Shown in pieces: positions 41,625-50,112 of a stretch of DNA of 64,000 bases (within the stretch, counting starts at the first letter, position 1; each line of letters begins with the position of its first letter). A program made the translations under genes and the position numbers. A model generated the notes under the pieces. It was not told the DNA's origin. It was given only the letters and a program-made list of their open reading frames with translations, and searched no databases. The DNA comes from Peptoclostridium acidaminophilum DSM 3953 (GTDB lineage Bacteria; Bacillota; Clostridia; Peptostreptococcales; Peptostreptococcaceae): NCBI RefSeq assembly GCF_000597865.1, contig NZ_CP007452.1, positions 441,183-505,182 of the forward strand, written 5' to 3'.

Positions 41625-44536
41625 CAATGAACCACAGCGAGCCAAACACCATTGAACCATATGTCATTGAGCAAATCAAAAAAGCTGGATGGACGTATGT
41701 TCCGGCTTCGGGATTGAGCCGGAAGACAGATGAAGTGATCGACGAAAAGCTGCTGAAAGAAGCGCTCATTCGTCTTAATCCCGACATTGCCCGTGAACCG
41801 CAAAACGCTGACGAGGTTATATTTAAAATTAGGGCTGCTGTGCTAAGTCAGCGCAATGACGGATTAATATCCGCAAACGAAACTCTGATGAAACTGATTC
41901 GCGAAGAACCGTCCTTCCAGTTTGGAGAAGATGGAGATCATGTTTCAATCAAAATCATAGACTTCGATGATCCTGACAAAACAAAGAACAGCTATATTGT
42001 TACAAACCAATATACTGTTACAAACGGTACCATTGAAAAACGTCCGGATATCGTTATGCTCATTAACGGGATTCCGGTTGTAGTAGGTGAGATAAAAACA
42101 GCCTTCCGTAATGCCGTAACCTGGTTTGACGGAGCTTACGATATCACTGAGGATTACCAGCAAACTATACCGGATTTGTTTGTGCCGAATGTTATTTGTT
42201 TTTCTACTGAGGGAAAGGCTTATCGCTATGGTGCTGTGGGCACTCCACCCGATAAATGGGCACCGTGGCGTGAGTCCGGTCAAGAAGTTCTTGAAGTAGG
42301 GTTACGTAATTTAGACGCGCCGATTTTGCAGATGTTAAATACAGAAGCTGTATTGGACATTATGCATTTCTTTACCCTGTTCGCTACAGATGGTCGCGGT
42401 CAGAAGACAAAAATCATTTGTCGGGCACAGCAATTCTATGCAGCAAATAAAATGGTTGACCGTGTGAAACGCTCTACGGCAAAGCAGGGCTTAATCTGGC
42501 ACTTCCAAGGGTCAGGCAAATCCTTGTTGATGGCTTTTGTTGCTCTAAAGTTGCGCCAAGATGAGGCTTTGCAAAACCCAACAGTAATCGTTGTCGTTGA
42601 CAGAAAGGATCTTGATACGCAGATTACCGGAACTTTCAAAGCGACAGATATCCCCAATATGGAGCAAATAAAGGATAAGGCTCATTTACAGCAGCTTTTG
42701 GAAGCGGGCACTCGCAAAATATTAGTAACCACCATTCAAAAGTTCGCTGATTTCGATGGTATTGTTGACCGTCGTGACAATATTATCATGCTTGTCGATG
42801 AAGCTCACCGAACACAAGAAGGCGATCTTGCAATCAAAATGAGGACAGCACTTCCTAATGCATTCTTGTTTGGACTCACAGGCACACCTATTAATAGGCG
42901 TGATAGAAACACCTTCACAACCTTCGGTGCTCCTGATGATGAGGGAGGGTATCTCGACAAATACTCCATCGAGGATTCTCTTCGTGACAAGACAACGGTC
43001 CCGCTCCATTTTCAACCTCGTCTGGTTGAAATGAGAATTGACCGGGCCATTATCGATGAAGAGTTCGCTAAAATGGCTGACTCTCTCGACGAAGAAAGCA
43101 TGGAAGAGCTCTCGAAAAGAGCTGGAAAAATGCCAACGATCGTTAGTTCGTCCGAACGTATTTATAAAATCGCTGAGGATATTGCCAAGCATTACACAGA
43201 GAATGTTGAACCGAATGGCTTCAAGGCTATGATTGTATGTTATGACCGTCATTGCTGTGCGGAGTATAAGAGGGCTATGGATACTCTCTTCCCTGCTGAT
43301 GCGACCGATGTCGTAATGACGACAAGCAAGGGAGATCCGGCCGAATATCAGCAATGGGATCGAAAGAAAGAGGATGAAAGTAAACTGCTTGATCGTTTCC
43401 GTGATCCGGATGATCCGCTAAAAATACTTATCGTCACCGCAAAGCTACTCACCGGTTTTGATGCTCCAATCATGCAAGCAATGTATTTAGACAAGCCGAT
43501 GAAAGGACATACGCTGTTACAGGCAATCTGCCGCATCAACCGTCCATATCCAAACAAGCATTTCGGACTCATTATCGATTATATCGGTGTATTTGATGAA
43601 GTTGCTAAAGCTCTAGAGTTCGACGAAAAGCAGGTTGAAAAGGTAGCGACCATTCTCGATGAGCTTCGAGATGAGTTTCCAATCGCTCTTGAAAAGTGTA
43701 TGGAGTATTTCAAAAATGTTGACCGATCGCTTACTGGTTTTGAGGCACTGATAGCAGCCCAAGATTGCCTTCCGAACAATGAAATCCGCGATAAATTTGC
43801 TGTTGACTATAACTACCTGGCACAGCTGTGGGAAACATTGTCACCGGATCCGCTTCTTTCAAGATACAAGGACGATTATAAATGGTTGTCACAGATTTAT
43901 GAATCTATCCAGCCATCAGGCGGAGTGGGTAGACTTATTTGGCATGCACTTGGCGCTAAAACCATAGAGATTGTTAATCAGAATGTGCATATCGATGCGA
44001 TTCGAGATGATCTGGAAACCCTCATATTAGATGAAGAAGTGATCAAGGATCTCCTTGATAATCCTGACGAGACCAAGATCAAAGAGCTTGAGATCAAGAT
44101 ATGCACTCGACTTCGTAAGTACAAGAACAATCCAAAATTTAAGCAACTTGGGGAGCGTTTAGAAGAGCTGAAGCAAAAGTATGAAGAAGGCTTCTTCAAC
44201 AGTCTCGAGTTTTTGAAGGGCTTGCTTGAAATTGCTAAAGATACAGTCGTTGCAGAACGCGATATTGAACCGGAAGATAATCGCAAGCAAGCAAAGGCTG
44301 CATTGACAGAGTTGTTTGAATCAGCAAAGTCAGAAAAGACGCCGATAGCAATCGAGATGTTGGTTACCGAAATCGATAATGTTGTTAACATAGTTCGGTT
44401 TGACAAATGGCAATGGACTAACGCTGGAACACGCGAAGTCAAAAAAGCCTTAAGAACGGCACTGCGTAAACAGGGATTACACAAAGACAACGAGCTGTTT
44501 GATAAAGCCTATAACTATATCCGCGAATACTACTAA
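41621..44536 (+). CDS. hsdR: Type I restriction endonuclease and translocase subunit
   Basis: A 971-residue HsdR. The N-terminal nuclease domain has RPDIVMLINGIPVVVGEIKT with the Glu-x-Lys pair; the motor has Walker A WHFQGSGKSLLMAF near 295, DEAH in MLVDEAHRTQEG near 391, and LFGLTGTPI, with later motifs LIVTAKLLTGFDAP and LLQAICRINRPY. The C-terminal helical part binds the methylase core. The protein pulls DNA past the bound enzyme and cuts when two complexes collide. It is intact and ends just before the shared terminator. Confidence 0.95.
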   Translation: MTMNHSEPNTIEPYVIEQIKKAGWTYVPASGLSRKTDEVIDEKLLKEALIRLNPDIAREPQNADEVIFKIRAAVLSQRNDGLISANETLMKLIREEPSFQFGEDGDHVSIKIIDFDDPDKTKNSYIVTNQYTVTNGTIEKRPDIVMLINGIPVVVGEIKTAFRNAVTWFDGAYDITEDYQQTIPDLFVPNVICFSTEGKAYRYGAVGTPPDKWAPWRESGQEVLEVGLRNLDAPILQMLNTEAVLDIMHFFTLFATDGRGQKTKIICRAQQFYAANKMVDRVKRSTAKQGLIWHFQGSGKSLLMAFVALKLRQDEALQNPTVIVVVDRKDLDTQITGTFKATDIPNMEQIKDKAHLQQLLEAGTRKILVTTIQKFADFDGIVDRRDNIIMLVDEAHRTQEGDLAIKMRTALPNAFLFGLTGTPINRRDRNTFTTFGAPDDEGGYLDKYSIEDSLRDKTTVPLHFQPRLVEMRIDRAIIDEEFAKMADSLDEESMEELSKRAGKMPTIVSSSERIYKIAEDIAKHYTENVEPNGFKAMIVCYDRHCCAEYKRAMDTLFPADATDVVMTTSKGDPAEYQQWDRKKEDESKLLDRFRDPDDPLKILIVTAKLLTGFDAPIMQAMYLDKPMKGHTLLQAICRINRPYPNKHFGLIIDYIGVFDEVAKALEFDEKQVEKVATILDELRDEFPIALEKCMEYFKNVDRSLTGFEALIAAQDCLPNNEIRDKFAVDYNYLAQLWETLSPDPLLSRYKDDYKWLSQIYESIQPSGGVGRLIWHALGAKTIEIVNQNVHIDAIRDDLETLILDEEVIKDLLDNPDETKIKELEIKICTRLRKYKNNPKFKQLGERLEELKQKYEEGFFNSLEFLKGLLEIAKDTVVAERDIEPEDNRKQAKAALTELFESAKSEKTPIAIEMLVTEIDNVVNIVRFDKWQWTNAGTREVKKALRTALRKQGLHKDNELFDKAYNYIREYY

Positions 44537-44550
44537 TCTAAACAGAAAAA

Positions 44551-44594
44551 GAACGCCGATAGGAAGCGATACTTCTTACTGGCGTTCTTTTATA
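44551..44594. terminator. Terminator shared by hsdR and the facing ImmA-like gene
   Basis: GAACGCCGATAGGAAG (44551 to 44566) pairs with CTTCTTACTGGCGTTC (44572 to 44587) over 14 of 16 positions, followed by TTTTATAT. The right half occurs again directly after the IS66 element (47121 to 47144), where it lies over the stop of the leftward ImmA-like gene, so the hairpin served both genes before the insertion. Confidence 0.7.
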
Positions 44595-44595
44595 T
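44572..44595 (+). repeat. 24-bp direct repeat, left copy beside IS66
   Basis: The sequence from CTTCTTACTGG to TTTTATAT directly abuts the left end of IS66 and is identical to the 24 bases from 47121 to 47144 that abut its right end. IS66 elements normally duplicate 8 bases. Confidence 0.85.
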
Positions 44596-44691
44596 GTAAG
44601 CGTAAAAGCGGGCACACCTTGCTAAGCCAGAAAAGCAACAAACAAGCCGCATCCCCTCATATAACAAGGGCTTGCGGCTTCTTAAGCTGAA

Positions 44692-46281
44692 TCACGAGGA
44701 AGTAGGGGTATTCTCTTTTTGTGGCATGCGACAGTCATCTGGCAAAGTAGTTGACCAGGGCAACAAGCTGTCAATGACAATAGCATCGCTCGTGTCTACA
44801 TTAGGTAACTGCTCAAATAGATAAGTCAAATAATTAAAAGGCTTAAGATTATTCTCTTTGGCTGTTTCGATAATACTGTAAATAATCGCACTGCCGCTGG
44901 CACCTCTGGGAGTATTGGAGAATAAGAAGTTTTTCCTGCCGATAACAAAGGACTTAATCGAGCGTTCACTGCGATTGTTATCTATCTCCAGTCGGCCATC
45001 CAATAGAAAATTATTTAGGTTCTCCCATTGATTTAGGCAATACGTAATCGCCTGCCCAAAAGCACTTTTAGGTAGGGTCTGTTGCCGCTGTTTCTTCAGC
45101 CAAACATAGAAATCATCCAGCACCGGCTTACTTAATTTCAGCCTTTTTTCATACCGTTGTTTGTCCGATATATCTTTTATTTGCCGTTCAATGGCAAACA
45201 GTTGATTACAGTAATCCAGTCCCGTACTGGCTGCCACCGGCTTGTTTTTCTGCGTTGCTGGTAGGGCCTTAAGTGCCTCCGTGAATTTCCTTCTTGCGTG
45301 TGCCCAGCAACCAATCAAGGTTACATTGTTTAATTGTCCATAACCACTGTAACCATCGGTCTGCAAATAACCTTTAAAACCAGTCAGGAAATTGGCCGGA
45401 TGTTTGCCAGCTCTGGTAGTCCGGTAATCATAGAGAATAATCGGCGGACCATCTCTCCCGGTACGATACAGCCACATGTAAGATTTGGAATCCGCAGAAC
45501 GTCCAGGTTCTCTCAGTACCTGCAAGGTGGTTTCATCGGCATGCAGGATATCATGTTGAACCAGCTGCTCATGCATCCGGTCGTAAATTCGTTTAAGCCA
45601 CGGATCCGCGGCATTAAGCAGCCAATTGGCCATTGTCTGCCGCGATAAATCTATCCCCAAACGGGAAAACTGCTGTTCCTGCCGATACAATGGCAGGCTG
45701 TTGGTGTACTTCTGATCCATTATGTAAGCCAGCATGGAAGGGGAAGCCAGACTACCCGGTAAAATGGGCCTGGGCATTTGTGCTTTAATAATCGGTGTGG
45801 TTATGTTTTTTTGCTCGCACCGGCGGCAAGCGTAGATGTGTTGGACATGTTTGACTACCAACACCTGGGCCGGAATTATTTTGAGCTCCTGCCTTATTTG
45901 GGTGCTCATCTCATGCAGAGCCCCCTGGCAACAGGGACATATTTGTTCATGTTCTTCCAGGCGGTATTCAATCACTTCCACCGGCAGGTCTTTAAGCAAC
46001 TCTGCTCTCTGCCCGGTCTGCTTTTTCCGCCGCTGATAGGTGATGGTTTCCAGGGTTGGTTCTTCCACCTGGGGGTTGGCAGTATCTTCAGCCTCATTGA
46101 ACAAGTTAAGCTGCTCTGTTTCAGTCTTCTCGCTGGAAGCGCCAAATTGTTTTTGGCGGCTTAAACGAAATTGCTCTTCATACCACCTCAGCTTGGCATT
46201 TAGTTCAGCGATCTGATGCTCCTGCTGCATGATTTTGTCATTTAGTTGTTCAATAGTTCGGGCTGAATTTTGTTGTGTCAT
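44692..46281 (-). CDS. tnpC: IS66 transposase TnpC
   Basis: A 529-residue IS66 transposase. A coiled-coil start (LNDKIMQQEHQIAELNAKLR), the zinc-finger region (CPCCQGALHEM and YACRRCEQ), then the DDE nuclease with ILHADETTLQVL, YLQTDGYSGYGQ, IGCWAHARRKF and the C-terminal RSERSIKSFVIGRKNFLFSN that carries the last acidic residue region. It joins the element's ends to target DNA. It lies after tnpB with a 73-base gap. Confidence 0.95.
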   Translation of the reverse strand: MTQQNSARTIEQLNDKIMQQEHQIAELNAKLRWYEEQFRLSRQKQFGASSEKTETEQLNLFNEAEDTANPQVEEPTLETITYQRRKKQTGQRAELLKDLPVEVIEYRLEEHEQICPCCQGALHEMSTQIRQELKIIPAQVLVVKHVQHIYACRRCEQKNITTPIIKAQMPRPILPGSLASPSMLAYIMDQKYTNSLPLYRQEQQFSRLGIDLSRQTMANWLLNAADPWLKRIYDRMHEQLVQHDILHADETTLQVLREPGRSADSKSYMWLYRTGRDGPPIILYDYRTTRAGKHPANFLTGFKGYLQTDGYSGYGQLNNVTLIGCWAHARRKFTEALKALPATQKNKPVAASTGLDYCNQLFAIERQIKDISDKQRYEKRLKLSKPVLDDFYVWLKKQRQQTLPKSAFGQAITYCLNQWENLNNFLLDGRLEIDNNRSERSIKSFVIGRKNFLFSNTPRGASGSAIIYSIIETAKENNLKPFNYLTYLFEQLPNVDTSDAIVIDSLLPWSTTLPDDCRMPQKENTPTSS

Positions 46282-46354
46282 AATATAATTATACCAGAAA
46301 AATAGCTAATTTTGGGCCTTATAGGGCCAAATTCCCTCAAAAACAGGCGTTTTT

Positions 46355-46708
46355 CTAGAGAATAGTGCGGCCAGTAAATACTTTATGTGCCTGGGGTTGT
46401 TTGAGTTGCAGGCCGTCCAGCAGCCAGCGAAATTCCCGATAGTCAATGCCGATTACATCGCCCTGATCTGCCGGCCACTTAAATTTTCCCCGCTCCAGGC
46501 GTCTGTAATGCAGCCAAAATCCATTATGCTGCCATTGTAAAATCTTGAGCTTGTCCCGTTTGCGATTGCAGAATACAAACAGGCACTGACTGAAGGGGTC
46601 CAACGAGAAGTTTTCTTTGACTAGTACCGCTAGCCCGTCAATCGATCTTCTTAAATCGGTGTTGCCGCTGGCTAAGTAAACCTGCCTGTTTGATACTTCA
46701 CTTATCAT
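46355..46708 (-). CDS. tnpB: IS66 accessory protein TnpB
   Basis: A 117-residue IS66 Orf2 protein with the typical core GNTDLRRSIDGLAVLV, QCLFVFCNRKRDKLKILQW and WLLDGLQLKQPQAH. It is needed with TnpA and TnpC for IS66 transposition, though its biochemical role is unclear. The ATG at 46708 overlaps the end of tnpA, which fits the family's coupled translation. Confidence 0.93.
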   Translation of the reverse strand: MISEVSNRQVYLASGNTDLRRSIDGLAVLVKENFSLDPFSQCLFVFCNRKRDKLKILQWQHNGFWLHYRRLERGKFKWPADQGDVIGIDYREFRWLLDGLQLKQPQAHKVFTGRTIL

Positions 46709-46709
46709 A

Positions 46710-47033
46710 TTATATTGTCTGCAGAACCTGGATAATCTCTCGCAAAAGGCTTTGGTCAAATCCTTTGCGGAGCTCGACTGCTGCTTTCCCTATATGAACA
46801 GTGATCAAGTCACCGACAGGACTTACCTGCTTGCTAAGCTGCAAATCCAGGGGCAGCCATTGCACGGGTGGTTGTGTTTTTTCATCCTTGTCAGTGCGAA
46901 GTTTCTTGCGCCAGTAATAAAACTGATTCTCTCTGATTGTCTGCTCTTTGCACCAAGTTGTTACGCTTTGACCGCTGGCTTCGTATTGGGCTAGACGCTG
47001 TTCCCACAGATTGTCAAGTTCATTGCTGATCAT
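46710..47033 (-). CDS. tnpA: IS66 accessory protein TnpA
   Basis: A 107-residue IS66 Orf1 protein. WEQRLAQYEASGQSVTTWCK and ENQFYYWRKKLR form the helix-turn-helix-like N-terminus; the second half is a short beta region (VGDLITVHIGKAAVELRKGF). It is the first gene of the element, close to the right terminal repeat, and its end abuts tnpB. Confidence 0.92.
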   Translation of the reverse strand: MISNELDNLWEQRLAQYEASGQSVTTWCKEQTIRENQFYYWRKKLRTDKDEKTQPPVQWLPLDLQLSKQVSPVGDLITVHIGKAAVELRKGFDQSLLREIIQVLQTI

Positions 47034-47120
47034 TCCTGAACATCCTCTCGTTTTTATATGTTCAGGTTATTTTCGCATCTTTGTGATTGTATTACCATGT
47101 GCTTAATTTTTGACGCTTAC

Positions 47121-47144
47121 CTTCTTACTGGCGTTCTTTTATAT
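47121..47144 (+). repeat. 24-bp direct repeat, right copy beside IS66
   Basis: Identical to 44572 to 44595. It begins at the first base after the IS66 right end and runs into the stop codon region of the leftward ImmA-like gene. Confidence 0.85.
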
Positions 47145-48119
47145 TTCATCCCGATCAAACAGTAAACCGAAACGGGTTTTATATACAGGCCCTCCGCATT
47201 GCTCGCAATAGCGTGCATCTTTGTCACCGATGTATCCACAAGGAGTTGTCGGGTGACTGATAGGTTCGGCAAAGAGATGTGTTCCACATAACTTGCAGAA
47301 AAGTGCTTCTTCGGCTATGTGGGCGTTTCCGCAGTTTGGACAATAGGCGTAACGACCATCCTTATTGATATCAGGTGTAGGAAGGAACGCAGGTAATTCA
47401 GGCTCGGGATTCCTTTGAATTCTACTGTGGATTCGTAACGTTGATTCGTCTGCACATATTGTCCTGAATTCAAGGAATTTTGTAAACGGAGGAATAATGC
47501 TTAACATTGAATCATGCAGTTTTCGCTTATCGTCAATAAGCTCGCGGATTGCCCGTTCTCGGCTATCTGCTGCCTTTCCTGATAAACCACAGATATCCTG
47601 CAATTCGGCAGAAGCATGGCAACCAATGCGGTAAACAATGAATTTTGGAGCTAAAAGTTCACCGGCAAAAATATGTGCTTCTTGCTCTATCTTATTGTAT
47701 TCCTCGTCGGACAGCGACCATTTAGTTATCGATACTTTCGAACTGGATAGGTGACCTAAAACTATATGACCAAGCTCGTGCGCTACTGTCCAGCGTATGC
47801 GTCCATAAGGTTCAACTTGTTCATTTATTACAATTGAATATTTCCCGGTATCCGGGTCATAAATTGCTAGGCCGTCTTCTCCGTAGATTACGTCATCTAT
47901 GAGAGATTGACGGTCTATTTTTGTTTCTTCAGACAATTCTTCGATTGTCACTATTCTGATTTCAACGTTGTTTGCTTCAGCATAATTGTCAACTAGCTCG
48001 AAGATATCAACAGGAAGCCAGTCAACCCCGTATTTTTTAATAAATTCATGCGCAGCTTCTGTGGCGAAGGCGTAATCAACGCCGCCATCACCTAGTTTCT
48101 TACTACTTTTTGAAGGCAT
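47139..48119 (-). CDS. ImmA/IrrE-like protease with C-terminal zinc ribbons
   Basis: A 326-residue protein. The protease part has HELGH at 114 to 118 (WTVAHELGHIVLGH) and EQEAHIFAGELLAP for the third ligand. The C-terminal third adds two zinc ribbons (CPNCGNAHIAEEALFCKLCG and CGYIGDKDARYCEQCG), which short ImmA proteins lack and which may serve as sensor or docking parts. It overlaps the XRE gene by 17 bases on the same strand, so it should cleave that repressor on induction. Its stop now lies in the IS66-duplicated sequence. Confidence 0.85.
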   Translation of the reverse strand: MPSKSSKKLGDGGVDYAFATEAAHEFIKKYGVDWLPVDIFELVDNYAEANNVEIRIVTIEELSEETKIDRQSLIDDVIYGEDGLAIYDPDTGKYSIVINEQVEPYGRIRWTVAHELGHIVLGHLSSSKVSITKWSLSDEEYNKIEQEAHIFAGELLAPKFIVYRIGCHASAELQDICGLSGKAADSRERAIRELIDDKRKLHDSMLSIIPPFTKFLEFRTICADESTLRIHSRIQRNPEPELPAFLPTPDINKDGRYAYCPNCGNAHIAEEALFCKLCGTHLFAEPISHPTTPCGYIGDKDARYCEQCGGPVYKTRFGLLFDRDEI

Positions 48120-48609
48120 CTGGATACAACGACTCCAATACTTTTCGAATTTTGGTCAGTTCTTCGTCCGGCAGATTTTCTGTTGCACGAAAGATGGCAC
48201 GCAGATCTGAATTTTGAATCAAATCAATAATTGTCTCCCGTTCTGCATCTCCACGAAGAGCTAACTTTACCTTTTTTAATGCTTCTTCACTTACATTGCT
48301 TTGATTATCACGATCGCGGCCAGCTGCGCGTAGCTCCACGTCCATGTCTTCTTTCGCATCAGCGGTAACTGAAAAAGCAATAGCGGCTTTACCAAGTTGT
48401 TCATCAATTTGAATTTTCAAAAGTGTATCTAATGGTATGTCAAGAACAGCGGCAATTTTTGCTAAGGACTCTGCCGACGGTTCACGCAACCCGTTTTCAA
48501 CATAATCAATGAAAGACTTAGACATGCCAGTTTTCTCTGCTAATACTCTTGCGGGTATTTTGTTTTCTTTCCGCAAGTTTTTAATATATTGGCCGAGTTT
48601 CTTTCCCAT
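48103..48609 (-). CDS. XRE-family repressor of the prophage-like element
   Basis: A 168-residue repressor with a clear helix-turn-helix (LGQYIKNLRKENKIPARVLA, EKTGMSKSFIDYVENGLREP) and a helical C-terminal region for dimerisation or protease recognition. It is read leftward from a region with two near-identical palindromes and a strong rightward promoter. Together with the ImmA-like gene it forms the lysogeny switch. Confidence 0.87.
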   Translation of the reverse strand: MGKKLGQYIKNLRKENKIPARVLAEKTGMSKSFIDYVENGLREPSAESLAKIAAVLDIPLDTLLKIQIDEQLGKAAIAFSVTADAKEDMDVELRAAGRDRDNQSNVSEEALKKVKLALRGDAERETIIDLIQNSDLRAIFRATENLPDEELTKIRKVLESLYPDAFKK

Positions 48610-48697
48610 GCGATGACCTCCTTTCTCGGAGATACAACTCCTTGTAGTAATAATAACATAGTTCCCACTTTAAGTAAAGAATATTCATTAAGAAGAC

Positions 48698-48837
48698 TTG
48701 TTTTTAAAATATGTCTGTGCTACAATGAAATTACCACCAATAGTGGTAATTAAAACTCAGTATTATACTGATTGTGTTAGCGATAACCGTGCGTTGCATA
48801 CCGCTTTCGCAGAAATATATTACCACAAGCAGTAATA
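48698..48837 (+). promoter_or_regulatory. Early promoter with repressor operators
   Basis: TTGTTT (48698 to 48703), 17 bases and TACAAT (48721 to 48726) form a good rightward promoter. The operator ATTACCAC-CAATA-GTGGTAAT (48730 to 48750) covers its start point. A second, weaker copy TATTAC-CACAAGCA-GTAATA is at 48818 to 48837. The XRE repressor read leftward from here is the likely binder. Confidence 0.7.
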
Positions 48838-48877
48838 AAAATCAAGGTCTTTATGACAGAAAGGAGGTTAAAAGCCT

Positions 48878-49069
48878 ATGAGTAATACAATTCATTTTCC
48901 CATCGTCGTGCAGTGTCCATGGTGTGAGAAGGGCGAAACTCTTGCGGACAAGCCAGCTGACATTAAGATCTCGTGCCAGTGTCCAAGATGCGGTCGCATC
49001 TATCATGTAGATTTTTCAACATTGAAAGTTGAAAAGGCAGCGGCAATACGAAGAAAAAGAGGAGCTTAA
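48878..49069 (+). CDS. Small zinc-ribbon protein
   Basis: A 63-residue protein with two cysteine pairs (VQCPWCEKGE and CQCPRCGRIYHVDF) that would bind one zinc, and a basic C-terminus (AAAIRRKRGA). AGGAGG lies just before the start. It is the first gene behind the early promoter, the place of a Cro-like or other regulatory protein. I do not recognise a named family. Confidence 0.7.
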   Translation: MSNTIHFPIVVQCPWCEKGETLADKPADIKISCQCPRCGRIYHVDFSTLKVEKAAAIRRKRGA

Positions 49070-49126
49070 CGCGAATCTCATGACAACTGAATAGTAGTTA
49101 CTGACTGAGTCACTTGGGGCTATAAA

Positions 49127-49184
49127 CAGCCACCACTAAGGCCGGAGTAGCGCTGGAAACAGCGGATACTTGCGGCCTTTTTCC
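49127..49184 (+). terminator. Terminator or attenuator before the phage sigma-like gene
   Basis: AAGGCCG (near 49137 to 49143) pairs with CGGCCTT (near 49172 to 49178), followed by TTTTCC. A smaller hairpin (CGCTG/CAGCG) lies in the loop. It stands between the zinc-ribbon gene and the sigma-like gene. Confidence 0.55.
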
Positions 49185-49199
49185 GTTTCATCAAGCATC

Positions 49200-49251
49200 T
49201 TCGATATCTCCTGTTTCCGGCTCTCCGGAAAAACAAAAAGGAGATATCGAA
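49200..49251 (+). promoter_or_regulatory. Hairpin hiding the phage sigma-like gene's ribosome site
   Basis: TTCGATATCTCC (49200 to 49211) is a perfect 12-base complement of GGAGATATCGAA (49240 to 49251), and TTTCCGG/CCGGAAA (49214 to 49220, 49225 to 49231) extends the stem around a CTCT loop. The right arm contains the AAGGAG ribosome site and ends two bases before the ATG at 49254. Confidence 0.7.
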
Positions 49252-49253
49252 CA

Positions 49254-49643
49254 ATGAAATATGATTACCACTTCAACAAAGAAACCATCACTATCGAAGT
49301 TCAAGAGGGCGATTATGACATACTCATCGAGCTTGACCGATTGGAACGCAATGTCAATCAAAAAGAAACCCGCCGACATGCTTCACTGGACGCATTTAAT
49401 CTTGACGGGAATCTATTCCCAGCAAACGTGGATGTCGAAGCCGAATGTATCAAAAACGAGGAATACCAAGTGCTGTATAAAGCCATTGACCAGCTTTTGC
49501 CGCAGCAGCAGGAGCTCATCAAAAAAGTTTTTTTCGAGAAGCGCACCATCGTAAGCATCGCCCGTGAAGAAGGCGTCGGCGAAAGCGCAATACGCGATCG
49601 ACTAAACCGCATTTATAAAAAACTGAAAGAAAATCTGAAATAG
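49254..49643 (+). CDS. Sigma-70-like regulatory protein of the prophage-like element
   Basis: A 129-residue protein with a sigma region 4-like end: LYKAIDQLLPQQQELIKKVF, then TIVSIAREEGVGESAIRDRL. The N-terminal part (YDYHFNKETITIEVQEGDYD, ETRRHASLDAFNLDGNLF) follows the same plan as the sigma-like protein of the ICE. The ATG at 49254 is chosen over the longer frame because AAAAAGGAG lies 10 bases before it, inside a strong hairpin. It probably activates the replication genes downstream. Confidence 0.78.
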   Translation: MKYDYHFNKETITIEVQEGDYDILIELDRLERNVNQKETRRHASLDAFNLDGNLFPANVDVEAECIKNEEYQVLYKAIDQLLPQQQELIKKVFFEKRTIVSIAREEGVGESAIRDRLNRIYKKLKENLK

Positions 49644-49721
49644 ACCCTGCGGATTCGCTTCTGCCGTGAGCTACCTATGGAGAGAACAACAACACCGCTC
49701 TCCAGAAAAGAGGTAAGAGCG

Positions 49722-49928
49722 ATGAAGCATGAGCTAAAAATCAGCATCCGTAGGGCACCGTTTGAAGGTAGTGTTGTTAAAAATCAGACGGTCACCCTAC
49801 GGGAGCGGCTTCTGAAGCGAATGTTTGGCGAAAAGCACAGGGTGATGGTAATCGTCCCCGGCGATAGCGTTGAGCGTGTATCGATTTCAGAGCTGCCGGA
49901 GGAGGGTAACGAAGATGAACGAGCGTGA
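49722..49928 (+). CDS. Small hypothetical phage protein
   Basis: A 68-residue basic protein (MKHELKISIRRAPFEGSVVK, LRERLLKRMFGEKHRVMVIV) ending in an acidic EEGNEDERA. AGAGGTAAG precedes the ATG at 49722. It overlaps the start of the helicase fragment by 14 bases. I do not recognise it; the short strands around HRVMVIVPGDSVERVSI suggest a small beta-rich fold. Confidence 0.55.
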   Translation: MKHELKISIRRAPFEGSVVKNQTVTLRERLLKRMFGEKHRVMVIVPGDSVERVSISELPEEGNEDERA

Positions 49929-50112
49929 CCCCACTCCGAAAATCCCAATGACTATTAAGGCGAAAGCCTACCGCCATCAAATAGAGGCCTTCAATTTCGT
50001 TTGTAAGTGTTTTGGCCTCTTTGCGGAGGGAGGTGCTTCCGATGCCAAAGGTCGAGGTGACCTGCCGGATTTGCGGCAAGCCTTTCCTAAAGCCGGAAAC
50101 CCAAGTCTGTGA
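49915..50112 (+). pseudogene. SNF2-type phage helicase, detached N-terminal fragment
   Basis: The first 40 residues, MNERDPTPKIPMTIKAKAYR, then HQIEAFNFVCKCFGLFAEGG, are the known opening of the phage SNF2 helicase, including the Q-like motif YRHQIEAF. After that the frame reads unrelated sequence because an HNH endonuclease gene begins, and it stops at 50112. The ATG at 49915 has GGAGGG 10 bases upstream. The rest of the helicase restarts at 50461. The fragment may be a short separate peptide. Confidence 0.7.

Larger units (their letters stand above)
44596..47120 (-). mobile_element. IS66-family insertion sequence
   Basis: A 2,525-base element with all three IS66 genes on the minus strand. 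The left end reads GTAAGCGTAAAAGCGGGCAC and the right end, read inward, GTAAGCGTCAAAAATTAAGC, so the terminal repeats share GTAAGCGT and further A-rich bases. It is inserted in the terminator behind hsdR. A perfect 24-base direct repeat touches both ends. Confidence 0.88.

Noticed and set aside
43978-44490. 170-codon minus-strand frame inside hsdR
   Set aside because: Low-complexity antisense shadow of the conserved hsdR coding sequence with no promoter or ribosome site.
45334-46164. Plus-strand frames across the IS66 tnpC gene
   Set aside because: They mirror the conserved transposase on the other strand and show no recognisable domain.
49170-49253. Longer N-terminus for the phage sigma-like protein
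   Set aside because: The added codons are the hairpin arms themselves, and a good ribosome site precedes the ATG at 49254.
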